Positions 21,780 to 33,754 are shown, numbered from the stretch's first letter. The stretch: 64,000 nt of DNA from Fasciola hepatica (GCA_948099385.1 CANUEZ040000182.1:21143501-21207500); one strand, 5' to 3'. Notes: a model not told the origin generated them from the letters alone. Numbers and translations are program-made.

Positions 21780-23953
21780 ACCCCAAGTCGCTGAGTATAA
21801 TGGAGCAAAAGCGTCAGCTTTCGAACTGTAAGGAAATGAATAAGATGCGGAGAAAGCTGCAAAGACAAGTTACGAAAAGCCTCAGGAATGATCGCGAGAA
21901 TTGGTGGGTCAAGGTAGCCGAAGAAATGGAAGTGGCAGCTGCTTCAGGTAACAGTCAAAGACTGTTCAAACTTATACGTGACACCGGTGGACGGCGAACT
22001 CAGGTCAGTGAAACGATTTGGGATAGAAATGGAGAACCCATCCATAGCAAACAGCAAAGGCTTGACCGATGGGCCGAGTACTTCAAGGAACAGTTTAGCT
22101 GGTCGCACGCCAGTGTAGTTACTCCCGTGTCAACAACTGTGACTCCTTGGATGGTATCACTTGAGCCCCCATCAGAAGTAGAAGTAGAGTCATGTATTCG
22201 ATTACTAAGGCGGGGGAAAGCGGCAGGTCCCGACGAACTTCCCCCAGTTCTTTTCAAACTGGGTGGTGAGGCGTTCATAAAATCACTTACCGCCTTGCTC
22301 CGTGATATTTGGAACTCGGAGCGTATTCCGTTAATATGGAGTGAGTCATTGATTGTTCCCATCTTCAAGAAGGGAATACGCAATGACTGCAGTAACCATC
22401 GTGGGATTAGCCTAATCCCGACAGTCACCAAAGTATTAGCTTCGATTTTTCTGCATCGTCTTACACCGGCTCGCGAGAGGAATGTCCGCGAACAGCAGGC
22501 TGGATTCCGCCCAGGTCGAGGATGCATCGACCAGATTTTTACTCTTCGCCGACTACTTGAAACGCGTCACACGCACCGCCGACCGACAATAATGATTTTC
22601 TTAGACTCGAAAGGCGCCTTCGATTCAGTTGATCGAACATCGCTTTTCAGTGTTCTTCATCGAAAAAGTATGCCCCAGAAGTTCGTGAACCTAATGAGAT
22701 CATTGTATTCTCATACTTCTGGCCGCGTTAGGGTTTACGGTGAACTATCCGGTCGGTTCGAAACGACCAGTGGTGTTCGACATAGATGCCCTTTGTCTCC
22801 ATTCCTGTTCAACTTCGTCATGGACAAAATAATGGAGAGTGCGCTGCAAAATCTTCAGGATGTAGGCGTCCAACTAGGAGATAGTGAAAAGCTATGTGAC
22901 CTAGATTACGCGGACGACGTTGTCTGCTTGTTCGAATCCACGGAACATGCTCAGCGTGCACTAGATAATCTCGCAAGAGCTGTAGCTCCATTCGGCATGC
23001 GCTTTGCACCTTCAAAGTGCAAGGTGATGTTACAAGACTGGACGTCAACGATTCCGAGCTTGATGCTCGATGGAGAGGTATTGGAAGTTGTCGACCACTT
23101 CACCTACCTCGGCAGTAGTGTAACGACGGATGGCAGCACAGTAGTAGAGGTGAGCACGCGGATATCTAAGGCTCGAGCGGCGTACGCCGGACTGAAGCAC
23201 CTATGGCGCCGACCCGATATTTCGCTGAAGTTGAAAGATCGTGTATGGTTTGCCGCGGTGCGTTCAATTTTGCTGTGATTACGAGACTTCCAGTCTGCGT
23301 GCTGAAGATATTCGTCGTCTTTAGGTTTTCGATCACCGATGTTTGCTACTATCGCCAGGATTGGATGGAATAGCCGAGTGAGTAATGCTGAGGTCAGAAA
23401 GCGAGTATTGGGTATTAATTCGAAGAACGTTTTGTCCCAGCGTATCCAGCTTAGTAGACTACGTTGGTTGGGACACGTGTTACGTATGGCAAACACACGT
23501 CTACCATACCGTGTCCTATTGTCCGCCCCTCCTCAGGAGTGGAAAAGACCATGTGGAGGTCAACAGATGACGTGGCAGCGAGGAATGAGAAAATGTACAG
23601 CAGACTTAGGAAAAGTAGGTGCCTCACGTCTTCGTGGTTGGGGTCCAAAAGATCCGTCTACCAGTTGGCTGGAGACACTGAAGGATATGGCGGCGAACCG
23701 CGAGCAGTGGAGATCGTGTTGTCACTTTCTATCGAATTAGAATGACTGACCGATGTGCATTTGTACAGTTAGACTGTGTATTCCGTGTGCTGGCTACTAG
23801 GGCATTCTTTCCTTTTCCCACCTGTGTAGGTCCACTCCCTGTCCATCTTGTATATTCATACTTTCTAATTCAACGTGCAACATGGTGAGAAAGGCAGTGG
23901 TCAGTGGGGCTTGCCCTACTGTTTAACGCTGTACGATGATGATAATGATGATG
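21780..23953 (+). pseudogene. RTE-A copy A (5' truncated)
   Basis: RT polyprotein from the linker onward in one long frame to 23278: FLDSKGAFDSVDR (motif A), GVRHRCPLSPFLFNF (motif B with G to R), DYADDVVCLF (motif C). A 2-nt deletion near 23274 and a TAG at about 23321 split off the C-terminal part (23339-23740, RLRWLGHVLRM … GWGPKDPSTSWLE). It ends in the tail (ATG)n at 23936-23953. Both lesions recur in copy C. No target duplication found. Confidence 0.9.
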
Positions 23954-26900
23954 TTTATAGTCTCCCCAGACATGGAAAGGTTGGGCGTTGGACCAACCAA
24001 GTCCTGGAACCGCATATTGCTCTGTGAAGGTGCAAAAACGCATACCGAACATTGCTACGCAGTTCGTCAAGTTGTCTTAGAAGAACTATGTCATTAGCAT
24101 ACTCAAGGTTTGATACCGTATCATCCGGAAAAAGTTCAATGCCGCTATCCTCACCTGACAAAAGCGCGGTTTCTTAGATTATATCAATCACAGAGCTCAA
24201 GAGAAAAAGAGAGAGGGCAACCTTGACGTACACCACTTCTCGTGGTGAACTCGGGTAAAAGATCATTGTAAGCCCGAACTCGGCTTCGGCTATTATTGTA
24301 AAGGGATTTTATGATGGAAATACATTTCTCTGGTATATCCTTCAACAAGAGGCAGCGCTAGAACTGTGGCCGACTGAGTCGAAGACCGCTTTAAGATCAA
24401 GAAAAACGGAAATGGCGGGCCTACGGAAGGTGTGTCTATGTTCTGAAATTTTTCGAAGTGAAGATGTGATCAATACAACCTCGACCAGTTCCGAACCCAG
24501 CTTGATTCTCGAGCGACCACTGTTCCCGAGCGTTAGATAAGCGATGGAGACTATCAGCGAGAAGTTTGAATGGGATGCTAACCAAACTTATTCCCCTGTG
24601 ATTTTCACAGGAGGACCTGTCACCTTTTTTATTAGTCGGCACAATCACCGATTCACACCAACTCCTTGAAACTTGTTCCTTCCCCCTATCAAACCGAGGA
24701 GTTTCGTCAACTCCAGTAAAAGTGCTGGACCAGCGTCTTTGAAAATAGACGGAGACAACCCATCCGGTCCGGCAGCCTTATGTCGTTTAGGATAGCGTGC
24801 CGCATGGAAAATCTCTGCTTCTGACGGAAGACTGGTATCTACAACAAAAGCTGTACACATTGTGTTAGTGAGCAAACCTGATGAGGATGAAGACCAATTA
24901 AACTGCATCTTGAAATGCTCCGCCCAGCAAATTAGACGACGCTCCTCAGTTTGAATCAGTGAGCCGTTCGCCGTTCATCAATCCGATAAGGCCTGACTTA
25001 CGAAGACCGGCTTGTCTAATCAGACGGAAGAGATTAAGGCTGTTGCCATTCGTCGCAGCTTTTTCCATCTCCCTAAAATTCGCGATTCATCACTGCTCAC
25101 TGTCATTTCTCAGGCTCCGAATCAATTGGCGTTTAAGGCATCTCCGTGCCTCATCGTATCTGGAATCCGGAGGATCTACCCACATCTAACAGTGCAACTA
25201 AGGATGCAGATATCTATCGTTTCTGTGTGTCTAGTTGTTGAACCTTGGGCAGCATCAGGAGCCGCACATAGAGCCTGTTTGATCTCTGTCTATCGTTCTT
25301 TTGGATACTGGGAATTTGACTGCATCGAAAACCTGGTGGATAGTTCTGTTCGAAAAGCAGATCGTTGGTTATCGTCCAGTAGCAGCTGCGGAGGACGGTT
25401 CGCTTTGGCGTTGCTTCGGCCACCGACGAGGCGCAAGTTGAAACGCGCGGACAAGAGCGTGATAAGTGTCTACAGACGTGGACCAAAATGATCGAGCCCT
25501 GAATTGATCCGCGTCAGCGGCAACCGACAACAATATGGCCGATCTGAGTCCAACGCTGTGCATGCGCAGGAGGACGCCAGATTAGTCGGTGTCGCTCTTT
25601 GTGTGAGAAATTTGTAATCGCTAGGAATAGTCTCTAGTTGGAGCGCAATATCAGCCTCTCATATTCCTCTCCGTCTCGTCTAGGCTTCCGACTTCAGCAT
25701 TGAGATCATCAGCAACAACCATAATTTCTGTGGAGCGCACGCTGCAGAGCAGTTCAGACAGATCCTGGTAGAATTCGTCTTTAACCTCAGGAGAGCTACA
25801 GTCAGTTAGGGCATATACAGAAACGACAAACAGGCATCGGTGCCTCAGTCTAGTGCTGACGACATGCACAAAACCATTCAACCGAACTGCCTACAGATGG
25901 CTGCTGACTGGGATCCAGTCGAGTAGTGCACACTCAACCTTCACGCTCAGAGCGATGCCAAAGCCAGCCTGACCACGAGCACTAGACACCGAATCACCCG
26001 ACACACCAACGGTGAGACGAAAAACCGAGCTTGTATCTGGGGGGGGTGAAGTGTTAACACTGAAGTTGGGTCTTGTATGCGTGTTTCAGAGACACAACAC
26101 ACATCTCTGTTAAAGGTTTCAAGAGTTCTAGCTAGGGCAGTCTGTTGCCCAGTTTGACAAACGGTGCGGACGTTGAAAGCAGCTAAGCGAAGAGAATGCT
26201 CACGTCGGAGAATGGATTATCTTATTGCCACTGTTTCTAATTTGTTACCCTTTCCCAGAGCTACAAGTTCACAGTCATTGTGGCTACTCGTACGCACTCA
26301 GAATTGGAACGTAAGGGATGAAGAGCAGAGATGAGGAATGTTTCCCGACTGACCACTGGAGATTCCTGGGCACATCATACTTCGCGGTTGTCCACACCGT
26401 GGAAGGGGTTTTTCATTGGGAACCCTAACCGGAGCCTTTGACTCCAAAGTCTGACTCACAAGGTAGTGGGGCGTTAAACCAGCACGGGAACGTGACTAAA
26501 GTGCTCGTGAAGGAACTACTTCTGGTCTGTCACGTGAGACCTGATTGTTGCACGCATTTTGTCTTGTCTTAGCTGGTGCTCAGTTATCGATCCGCTTTTT
26601 GAATTCAGTCCTCAGTACCATGCAATGGAGCAAATGGAACGTGGATGGGGCAGCGTCCTTTGGGGTGGGGGGTGCCCAGCTTAGGCGGGCGATAGCTTCC
26701 CAAGGAAGTGCGATGACTTCTCTCACCGTTGAGAAAAGACCCAAGTACTGCACTCCTATGACCATCTAGCGGAGGTTTTAGACCGGCAAACTGCTTTCCT
26801 CCGTGTTTATTCGTTGCAGTGTCCTCTCCAGGGGCATAATGGTTACAACTAGATGTTGCCCGAAACCTGGTTAAGAGACTAGACTTCGTCTGGCCTCTAG

Positions 26901-26960
26901 GAATCGATCTGTCAGGTACGACTGCATCTCTGGCTTAAGGAAACCGTTCAGCGTAGATCT
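23954..26960 (-). pseudogene. RTE-B copy 2, near full length, decayed
   Basis: 5' UTR from about 26960, endonuclease start near 26200 (AAFNVRTV, then TGQQ), more endonuclease at 25881-25651 (VSVYALTDCSS, VVADDLNAEVG), and the linker at 25486-25214. RT is at 24908-24436 (AAGPDGLSPSIFKDAGP, GDRSSCENHRGISLVSI, ENQAGFGTGRGCIDHIF) and motif C at 24161-23955 (LEYANDIVLL, YADD to YAND). The 3' part is cut off exactly where copy A of RTE-A ends. Many frame breaks. Confidence 0.8.
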
Positions 26961-29900
26961 TTGGATCATCATCATCATCATCGTACAGCGTTAAACAGTA
27001 GGGCAAGCCCCACTGACCACTGCCTTTTTCACCATGTTGCACGTTGAATTAGAAAGTATGAATATACAAGATGGACCGGGAGTGGACCTACACGGGTAGC
27101 AAAAGGAAAGAATGCCCTAGTAGCCAGCACACGGAATACACAGTCTAACTGTACAAACGTACACCGATCAAACATTCTAATTCGATAGAAAGTGACAACA
27201 CGATCGCCACTGCTCGCGGTTCGCAGCCATATCCTTCAGTGTCTCCAGCCAACTGGTAGACGGATCTTTTGGACCCCAACCACGAAGACGTGAGGCACCT
27301 ACTTTTCCTAAGTCTGCTGTACATTTTCTCATTCCTCGCTGCCGCGTCATCTGTTGATCTCCACATGGTCTTTTCCACTCCTGAGGAGGAACGGACAATA
27401 GGACACGGTATGGTAGACGTGTGTTTGCCATACGTAACACGTGTCCCAACCAACGTAGTCTACTAAGCTGGATACGCTGGGACAAAACGTTCTTCGAATT
27501 AATACCCAATACTCGCTTTCTGACCTCATCGTTGCTTACTCGGCTATTCCAGCCAATCCTAGCGATACTACGTAAACATCGATGGTCGAAAACCTCGAGA
27601 CGACGAATATCTTCAGCACGCAGACTCCACGTTCCGCAACCATACAACAAAACTGAACGCAATGCAGCACAGTATACACGATCTTTCAACTTCAGTGAAA
27701 TATCAGGTCGGCGCCATAGGTGCTTCAGTCCGGCGTACACCGCTCGAGCCTTGGATATCCGCGTGCTCACCTCTACTACTGTGCTGCCATCCGTCGTTAC
27801 ACTACTGCCGAGGTAGGTGAAGTGGTCGACAACTTCCAATACCTCTCCATCGAGCATCAAGCTCGGAATCGTTGACGTCCAGTCTTGTAACATCACCTTG
27901 CACTTTGAAGGTGCAAAGCGCATGCCGAATGGAGCTACAGCTCTTGCGAGATTATCTAGTGCACGCTGAGCATGTTCCGTGGATTCGAACAAGCAGACAA
28001 CGTCGTCCGCGTAATCTAGGTCACATAGCTTTTCACTATCTCCTAGTTGGACGCCTACATCCTGAAGATTTTGCAGCGCACTCTCCATTATTTTGTCCAT
28101 GACGAAGTTGAACAGGAATGGAGACAAAGGGCATCCATGTCGAACACCACTGGTCGTTTCGAACCGACCGGATAGTTCACCGTAAACCCTAACGCGGCCA
28201 GAAGTATGAGAATACAATGATCTCATTAGGTTCACGAACTTCTGGGGCATACTTTTTCGATGAAGAACACTGAAAAGCGATGTTCGATCAACTGAATCGA
28301 AGGCGCCTTTCGAGTCTAAGAAAATCATTATTGTCGGTCGGCGGTGCGTGTGACGCGTTTCAAGTAGTCGGCGAAGAGTAAAAATCTGGTCGATGCATCC
28401 TCGACCTGGGCGGAATCCAGCCTGCTGTTCGCGGACATTCCTCTCGCGAGCCGGTGTAAAACGGTGCAGAAAAATCGAAGCTAATACTTTGGTGACTATC
28501 GGAATTAAGCTAATCCCACGATGGTTACTGCAGTCATTGCGTATTCCCTTCTTGAAGATGGGAACAATCAATGACTCACTCCATATTAACGGAATACGCT
28601 CCGAGTTCCAAATATCACGGAGCAAGGCGGTAAGTGATTTTATGAACGCCTCACCACCCAGTTTGAAAAGAACTGGGGGAAGTTCGTCGGGACCTGCCGC
28701 TTTCCCCCGCCTTAGTAATCGAATACATGACTCTACTTCTACTTCTGATGGGGGCTCAAGTGATACCATCCAAGGAGTCACAGTTGTTGACACGGGAGTA
28801 ACTACACTGGCGTGCGACCAGCTAAACTGTTCCTTGAAGTACTCGGCCCATCGGTCAAGCCTTTGCTGTTTGCTATGGATGGGTTCTCCATTTCTATCCC
28901 AAATCGTTTCACTGACCTGAGTTCGCCGTCCACCGGTGTCACGTATAAGTTTGAACAGTCTTTGACTGTTACCTGAAGCAGCTGCCACTTCCATTTCTTC
29001 GGCTACCTTGACCCACCAATTCTCGCGATCATTCCTGAGGCTTTTCGTAACTTGTCTTTGCAGCTTTCTCCGCATCTTATTCATTTCCTTACAGTTCGAA
29101 AGCTGACGCTTTTGCTCCATTATACTCAGCAACTCTTGCGAGATCCAGTGTCTTGGATGGACAACGGATCGAGGACCACAGGCGAAACCTGCTGCAACGT
29201 GCATCGCCTGTTTGATATGAGACCAATGCTCATGTACATTATTGTTCTCCGTGGATCCTAGCTCATGTGCTAACTTCTGCTCATACCGGGTGCGCACTTC
29301 TGGATCACACAAACGTTGCACGGCTAATCCGGTTTGCGGTTTGCGACGATGACCATAGAGCTGGAGAGATAATCGCATTAAAACTAAGGCATGGTCCGAC
29401 TCTATGTACGTGGACCAGTAAGATCTACAGTTCTGAACAGAACTGCACCACCGGTAGCTTACGGCGATATGGTCAATTTGACTAAAAGTATCTGTAGAAT
29501 TAGAGCGCCATGTCGTGGTGCAACGCGAGCTGTGTCGGAAATTGGTGCTAGACAAGAACAATCGATTGTCTGCACAAAATTGGAGAAGCCTATCCCCATT
29601 ATCTGTACGCTCAGCAGGTAAAGCACAGCGCCCACCTAAACGGGCTTCTGACACACTAAGTTTGCCAACTTGTGCATTGAAGTCACCAGCTAGCACTACA
29701 ATGTCGGAACCTTTACTGCCGCGAACGAGAGTGGCGAGTGCATCATAGAACTCATCTTTCTGCAAGTCTGAGCTGCAGTCCGTTGGGGCGTTCGCCGAGA
29801 TCACAAACAAGTTTCGCTTAACACAACTATCCTTTCGAACGCTAACTGACCCTTGGAGTCTCACAGCACATAAACGACTGTTAACAGGAATCCAGTCTAA

Positions 29901-30756
29901 AAGGGCAGCCTCAGCCTTGTCAGTCAAGACAATTCCTACACCACGTTGACCCACAGCTCTAGCTGCTTCGTCTCCTGAGGTGCGCAAAAAATACCTCGAT
30001 GAGATACCAGGAGCAGTTAGTTGAATTACACTGCTCGAATCCTGTATACGCGTTTCGCTTAAGCAGCAGACGTCAGTCTTCAGAGAATTTATTGTGAGCG
30101 CTAGGCACGCCTGCTGACCGGCCTGCATGAGTGTACGCACGTTGAAGGAGCCGAGATTAAGAGGCTGACGGGGCTTGAGAAAATGTGAGTTACCAGACAG
30201 AGGATTATTCCAGATACTATTTGACAGTGAATCGTTGCGAGTATTGACCGTGTTATCAGTGGGAGCATTATGGGTCGATAGATGGGGCAAAGAGGGATGG
30301 TTAGGGACAGAAGACAAAGGTTGAATAAAAGAGAGGGAACTCTGAGCAGTAGCACACTTATCACTACCCACCCCGCTCGATGCAATGGGCAGCGCGGTCC
30401 TGATTATCCTGCGCGACGACCGATGCAGCATGGAATTCTTCGTAGTCGTGCAGTTCATGGGAGATGTTGGACGGGTAAGGCTAGGGTGTCCAGCCACAAA
30501 GCAGGAGAACGATTAGGGTCCTCATCCAAAGCCTTTAGTTCTAACAAGAACCTATCCGCAAGGCAGCGGGATGGCTTAGTGGAGGCCCATTTGCTTGGAT
30601 CAATTATTCTTCCACTGGTTTTTCCGACTGAGTTGCCAGCTCAAATCAACCCCCAACCTGGAGGACCAGGAGACTGGACTTCGTCTGACCTCTACCCATT
30701 GACCTGTCAGGTATGATTGCATCTCCGGCTTAAGGAAGCCATCCTGTATAGCTCTT
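26961..30756 (-). mobile_element. Full-length RTE-A retrotransposon (copy B)
   Basis: About 3.8 kb with a 5' UTR (30756-30459), one ORF, a short 3' UTR and a (ATG)n tail at 26984-26961 (minus sense). The 5' UTR segment 30672-30756 is about 80% similar to 26861-26964, the 5' UTR of RTE-B copy 2, so the two families share 5' sequence. No clean target duplication can be separated from that similarity. Confidence 0.85.
27177..30458 (-). CDS. RTE-A endonuclease/reverse transcriptase polyprotein, intact
   Basis: 1093 codons from ATG 30458 (an open stretch continues upstream to a GTG at 30497) to the stop at 27177. The N-terminal 90 residues are low complexity. The APE-type endonuclease then has GSFNVRTL, CLSETRIQD, VLAGDFNAQVG, IDHIAVSYRW and ESDHALVLMRL (catalytic N, E, D-N and SDH all present). 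RT follows with KAAGPDELPPVLFK, DCSNHRGISLIP, REQQAGFRPGRG, FLDSKGAFDSVDR, GVRHGCPLSPFLFN and DYADDVVCLF, then the thumb and RTE C-terminus (LRWLGHVLRM, GWGPKDPSTSWLE). No stop or frameshift, so it could encode an active enzyme that nicks target DNA and copies element RNA. Confidence 0.92.
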   Translation of the reverse strand: MNCTTTKNSMLHRSSRRIIRTALPIASSGVGSDKCATAQSSLSFIQPLSSVPNHPSLPHLSTHNAPTDNTVNTRNDSLSNSIWNNPLSGNSHFLKPRQPLNLGSFNVRTLMQAGQQACLALTINSLKTDVCCLSETRIQDSSSVIQLTAPGISSRYFLRTSGDEAARAVGQRGVGIVLTDKAEAALLDWIPVNSRLCAVRLQGSVSVRKDSCVKRNLFVISANAPTDCSSDLQKDEFYDALATLVRGSKGSDIVVLAGDFNAQVGKLSVSEARLGGRCALPAERTDNGDRLLQFCADNRLFLSSTNFRHSSRCTTTWRSNSTDTFSQIDHIAVSYRWCSSVQNCRSYWSTYIESDHALVLMRLSLQLYGHRRKPQTGLAVQRLCDPEVRTRYEQKLAHELGSTENNNVHEHWSHIKQAMHVAAGFACGPRSVVHPRHWISQELLSIMEQKRQLSNCKEMNKMRRKLQRQVTKSLRNDRENWWVKVAEEMEVAAASGNSQRLFKLIRDTGGRRTQVSETIWDRNGEPIHSKQQRLDRWAEYFKEQFSWSHASVVTPVSTTVTPWMVSLEPPSEVEVESCIRLLRRGKAAGPDELPPVLFKLGGEAFIKSLTALLRDIWNSERIPLIWSESLIVPIFKKGIRNDCSNHRGISLIPIVTKVLASIFLHRFTPARERNVREQQAGFRPGRGCIDQIFTLRRLLETRHTHRRPTIMIFLDSKGAFDSVDRTSLFSVLHRKSMPQKFVNLMRSLYSHTSGRVRVYGELSGRFETTSGVRHGCPLSPFLFNFVMDKIMESALQNLQDVGVQLGDSEKLCDLDYADDVVCLFESTEHAQRALDNLARAVAPFGMRFAPSKCKVMLQDWTSTIPSLMLDGEVLEVVDHFTYLGSSVTTDGSTVVEVSTRISKARAVYAGLKHLWRRPDISLKLKDRVYCAALRSVLLYGCGTWSLRAEDIRRLEVFDHRCLRSIARIGWNSRVSNDEVRKRVLGINSKNVLSQRIQLSRLRWLGHVLRMANTRLPYRVLLSVPPQEWKRPCGDQQMTRQRGMRKCTADLGKVGASRLRGWGPKDPSTSWLETLKDMAANREQWRSCCHFLSN

Positions 30757-30829
30757 TGGATCATAGAGGCACGCAAACCATCACATCACGCCAAGGTGTA
30801 GTGATCAGCCATTTAGCTGCAGGGCTTGG
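30757..30829. other. Short spacer
   Basis: Flank between RTE-A copy B and the next RT fragment; nothing recognised. Confidence 0.3.
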
Positions 30830-31110
30830 TTTGCATGACTAATGGGTATTGAGAGCACTTTGGTTTTGGTAGTACTGATCTCAAGGCTAGTCTCCGAAGC
30901 ATTTTATTAACCCGATCAAGGGACGCTCAAAAGGTGGTCAGGTCCTCCGGAGCACCACAATGTCGTCTGCAAATCTAAGGTTCGTAATACGAGAACGCTC
31001 TGAGAACCGTCCACCCACTCTACAGCATTTTCTGCTGCGAGAATCGGAACTGGCTCAGATATCGGAAGTTCCCTTTAGCACATCACAAACAAACCTACGT
31101 TCCATCAATG
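30830..31110 (-). pseudogene. Non-LTR RT fragment (FADD motif)
   Basis: Minus-strand translation gives ITNLRFADDIVVLRRT, a reverse transcriptase motif C, with recognisable flanking residues on either side. Too short to place in a family, but it is neither RTE-A nor RTE-B. Confidence 0.55.
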
Positions 31111-31334
31111 ATGGGACAGAACATGACGCCAAGAACGCATCAGAACCCTCATTCCCACCCCCAAACTTCTACAGACACAGTTTCAGAAATACGCATCTGA
31201 CAAGAAAACGCACCCGTATAATTTGCGCAACAGGGAAGCTTGAGTCAGGCTTTTTCTCTCCTTATTGTGATTCTCTACACACCGAAACTGACAGCTTTCC
31301 TTCGAGGGAGTTGTATGCCATGTTCATTTGCTCC

Positions 31335-31420
31335 CCATTCTAAGGTTTTATTTTACACGTTGTATTTATTTTGCTGTTTTTTGCATTTCAGCCCATGTAC
31401 GTTTCTTAACGGTAGTTTTT
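31335..31420 (+). repeat. Gypsy LTR or leader fragment, second copy
   Basis: Matches 16246-16325 (TAAGGTTTTATTTTACACG… TTTCTTA) in the same orientation with no gag following. Confidence 0.5.
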
Positions 31421-31494
31421 TAATTGTTACAAGCTTACGCATGAGCCCAATGGAATGGGTATATCCCATAGCCACATAGGTTCACCGCACGATT

Positions 31495-31690
31495 AAGGAT
31501 AACCGGTAACCAGACCCCAAGATCTGGAACAGATGGAGAATCACACAAGGTTCCAAACGAGCCGGATGACAGTGGATTACTGTCTACCACCAAAGTAGCC
31601 GGTGATGGCGGGGATTCGAACCCCCAACCTTTGAGAGGGAAATCAAATGCCCTAAACCAATTGGGAAAGCGTTATATCCCGAATCAGAGT
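31495..31690 (-). mobile_element. tRNA-related SINE family 2, copy 2
   Basis: Minus strand: A-box-like TTGGTTTAGGGC at about 31663 and an intact B box GGTTCGAATCCCC at about 31625-31612, spaced as in a tRNA. A tRNA-unrelated part follows that is shared with 12893-13040. There is no full cloverleaf, so I call a SINE rather than a tRNA gene. Confidence 0.55.
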
Positions 31691-31739
31691 TCCGATTTTC
31701 TCCGCATTCGTTTCGAACATAATCAATAACTGACATTAC

Positions 31740-31965
31740 ACTTTCGGATCAAAAGAGATTGTAGATTCAAGGAAGGTGTGCCCATGTTCTGATAGTCATC
31801 GAACAGCTAACATGTGGCCAACAAAATCTTCACAACGTCCAAACCAAGGTTAATTCTCGTATTAGCACTGCTCGCGAGTTAGATAAGCAGTGAAGAATAA
31901 TACCAGTAAGCAATTTAGATGCGATGCTAACTAGTTAGTCCTCGGAAGCCAAACACGGGAAGATG
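31740..31965 (-). pseudogene. RTE-B RT fragment
   Basis: Nucleotide similarity to 24420-24600 on the same strand (GAAGGTGTG…CATGTTCTG, GTTAGATAAGC, GATGCTAAC), i.e. the RT motif 1-2 region of RTE-B, strongly decayed. Confidence 0.5.
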
Positions 31966-32112
31966 TGTCACTGTGAATACGGGAGACGTCTGTCAAAATG
32001 CTACCAACAGTGTAACATCCGACTGTCTGTCAAGATTCGAAAGTATGTGCAGCAATCACACAGGTTCTATGTGACCCAGAAAACGATAAGTCGAAGAAGC
32101 TAAGGTTACCGA

Positions 32113-33754
32113 CATTTGGAACGAGGGACGTATTCCGTTAATATGGAGTGAGTCATTGATTGTTCCCATCTTCAAGAAGGGAATACGCAATGACTGCAGT
32201 AACCATCGTGGGATTAGCCTAATCCCGACAGTCACCAAAGTATTAGCTTCGATTTTTCTGCACCGTTTTACACCGGCTCGCGAGAGGAATGTCCGCGAAC
32301 AGCAGGCTGGATTCCGCCCAGGTCGAGGATGCATCGACCAGATTTTTACTCTTCGCCGACTACTTGAAACGCGTCACACGCACCGCCGACCGACAATAAT
32401 GATTTTCTTAGACTCGAAAGGCGCCTTCGATTCAGTTGATCGAACATCGCTTTTCAGTGCTCTTCATCGAAAAGGTATGCCCCAGAAGTTCGTGAACCTA
32501 ATGAGATCATTGTATTCTCATACTTCTGGCCGCGTTAGGGTTTACGGTGAACTATCCGGTCGGTTCGAAACGACCAGTGGTGTTCGACATGGATGCCCTT
32601 TGTCTCCATTCCTGTTCAACTTCGTCATGGACAAAATAATGGAGAGTGCGCTGCAAAATCTTCAGGATGTAGGCGTCCAACTAGGAGATAGTGAAAAGCT
32701 ATGTGACCTAGATTACGCGGACGACGTTGTCTGCTTGTTCGAATCCACGGAACATGCTCAGCGTGCACTAGATAATCTCGCAAGAGCTGTAGCTCCATTC
32801 GGCATGCGCTTTGCACCTTTAAGGCGTAAAGTGGTGTTACAAGACTGGACGTCAACGATTCCGAGCTTGATGCTCGATGGAGAGGTATTGGAAGTTGTCG
32901 ACCACTTCACCTACCTCGGCAGTAGTGTAACGACGGATGGCAGCACAGTAGTAGAGGTGAGCACGCGGATATCTAAGGCTCGAGCGGCGTACGCCGGACT
33001 GAAGCACCTATGGCGCCGACCCGATATTTCGCTGAAGTTGAAAGATCGTGTATGGTTTGCCGCGGTGCGTTCAATTTTGCTGTGATTACGAGACTTCCAG
33101 TCTGCGTGCTGAAGATATTCGTCGTCTTTAGGTTTTCGATCACCGATGTTTGCTACTATCGCCAGGATTGGATGGAATAGCCGAGTGAGTAATGCTGAGG
33201 TCAGAAAGCGAGTATTGGGTATTAATTCGAAGAACGTTTTGTCCCAGCGTATCCAGATTAGTAGACTTCGTTGGTTGGGGCACGTGTTACGTATGGCAAA
33301 CACACGTCTACCGTACCGTGTCCTATTGTCCGCCCCTCCTAGGGAGTGGAAGAGACCATGTGGAGGTCAACAGATGACGTGGCAGCGAGGAATGAGAAAA
33401 TGTACAGCAGACTTAGGAAAAGTAGGTGCCTCACGTCTTCGTGGTTGGGGTCCAAAAGATCCGTCTACCAGTTGGCTGGAGACACTGAAGGATATGGCGG
33501 CGAACCGCGAGCAGTGGCGATCGTGTTGTCACTTTCTATCGAATTAGAATGATTGATCGATGTGCATTTGTACAGTTAGACTGTGTATTCCGTGTGCTGG
33601 CTACTAGGGCATTCTTTCCTTTTGCTACCCGTGTAGGTCCACTCCCGGTCCATCTTGTATATTCATACTTTCTAATTCAACGTGCAACATGGTGAGAAAG
33701 GCAGTGGTCAGTGGGGCTTGCCCTACTGTTTAACGCTGTACGATGATGATGATG
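32113..33754 (+). pseudogene. RTE-A copy C (5' truncated, with target duplication)
   Basis: RT from just before VPIFKKGIRN to the C-terminus: FLDSKGAFDSVDR, GVRHGCPLSPFLFN, DYADDVVCLF in frame to 33085; C-terminal part 33146-33547; (ATG)n tail to 33754. Flanked by AAGGTTACCGA at 32102-32112 and 33755-33765, an 11-bp target site duplication. It carries the same 2-nt deletion and TAG in the post-RT region as copy A. Confidence 0.92.

Noticed and set aside
25012..25491. 159-codon plus-strand open frame
   Set aside because: Antisense to the RTE-B endonuclease/linker region.
28393..28920. 175-codon plus-strand open frame
   Set aside because: It is the antisense of the RTE-A RT domain and reappears wherever RTE-A is present.
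31600..31680. tRNA gene
   Set aside because: A and B boxes are present, but the cloverleaf is incomplete and the segment belongs to a repeat also found near 12.9 kb.
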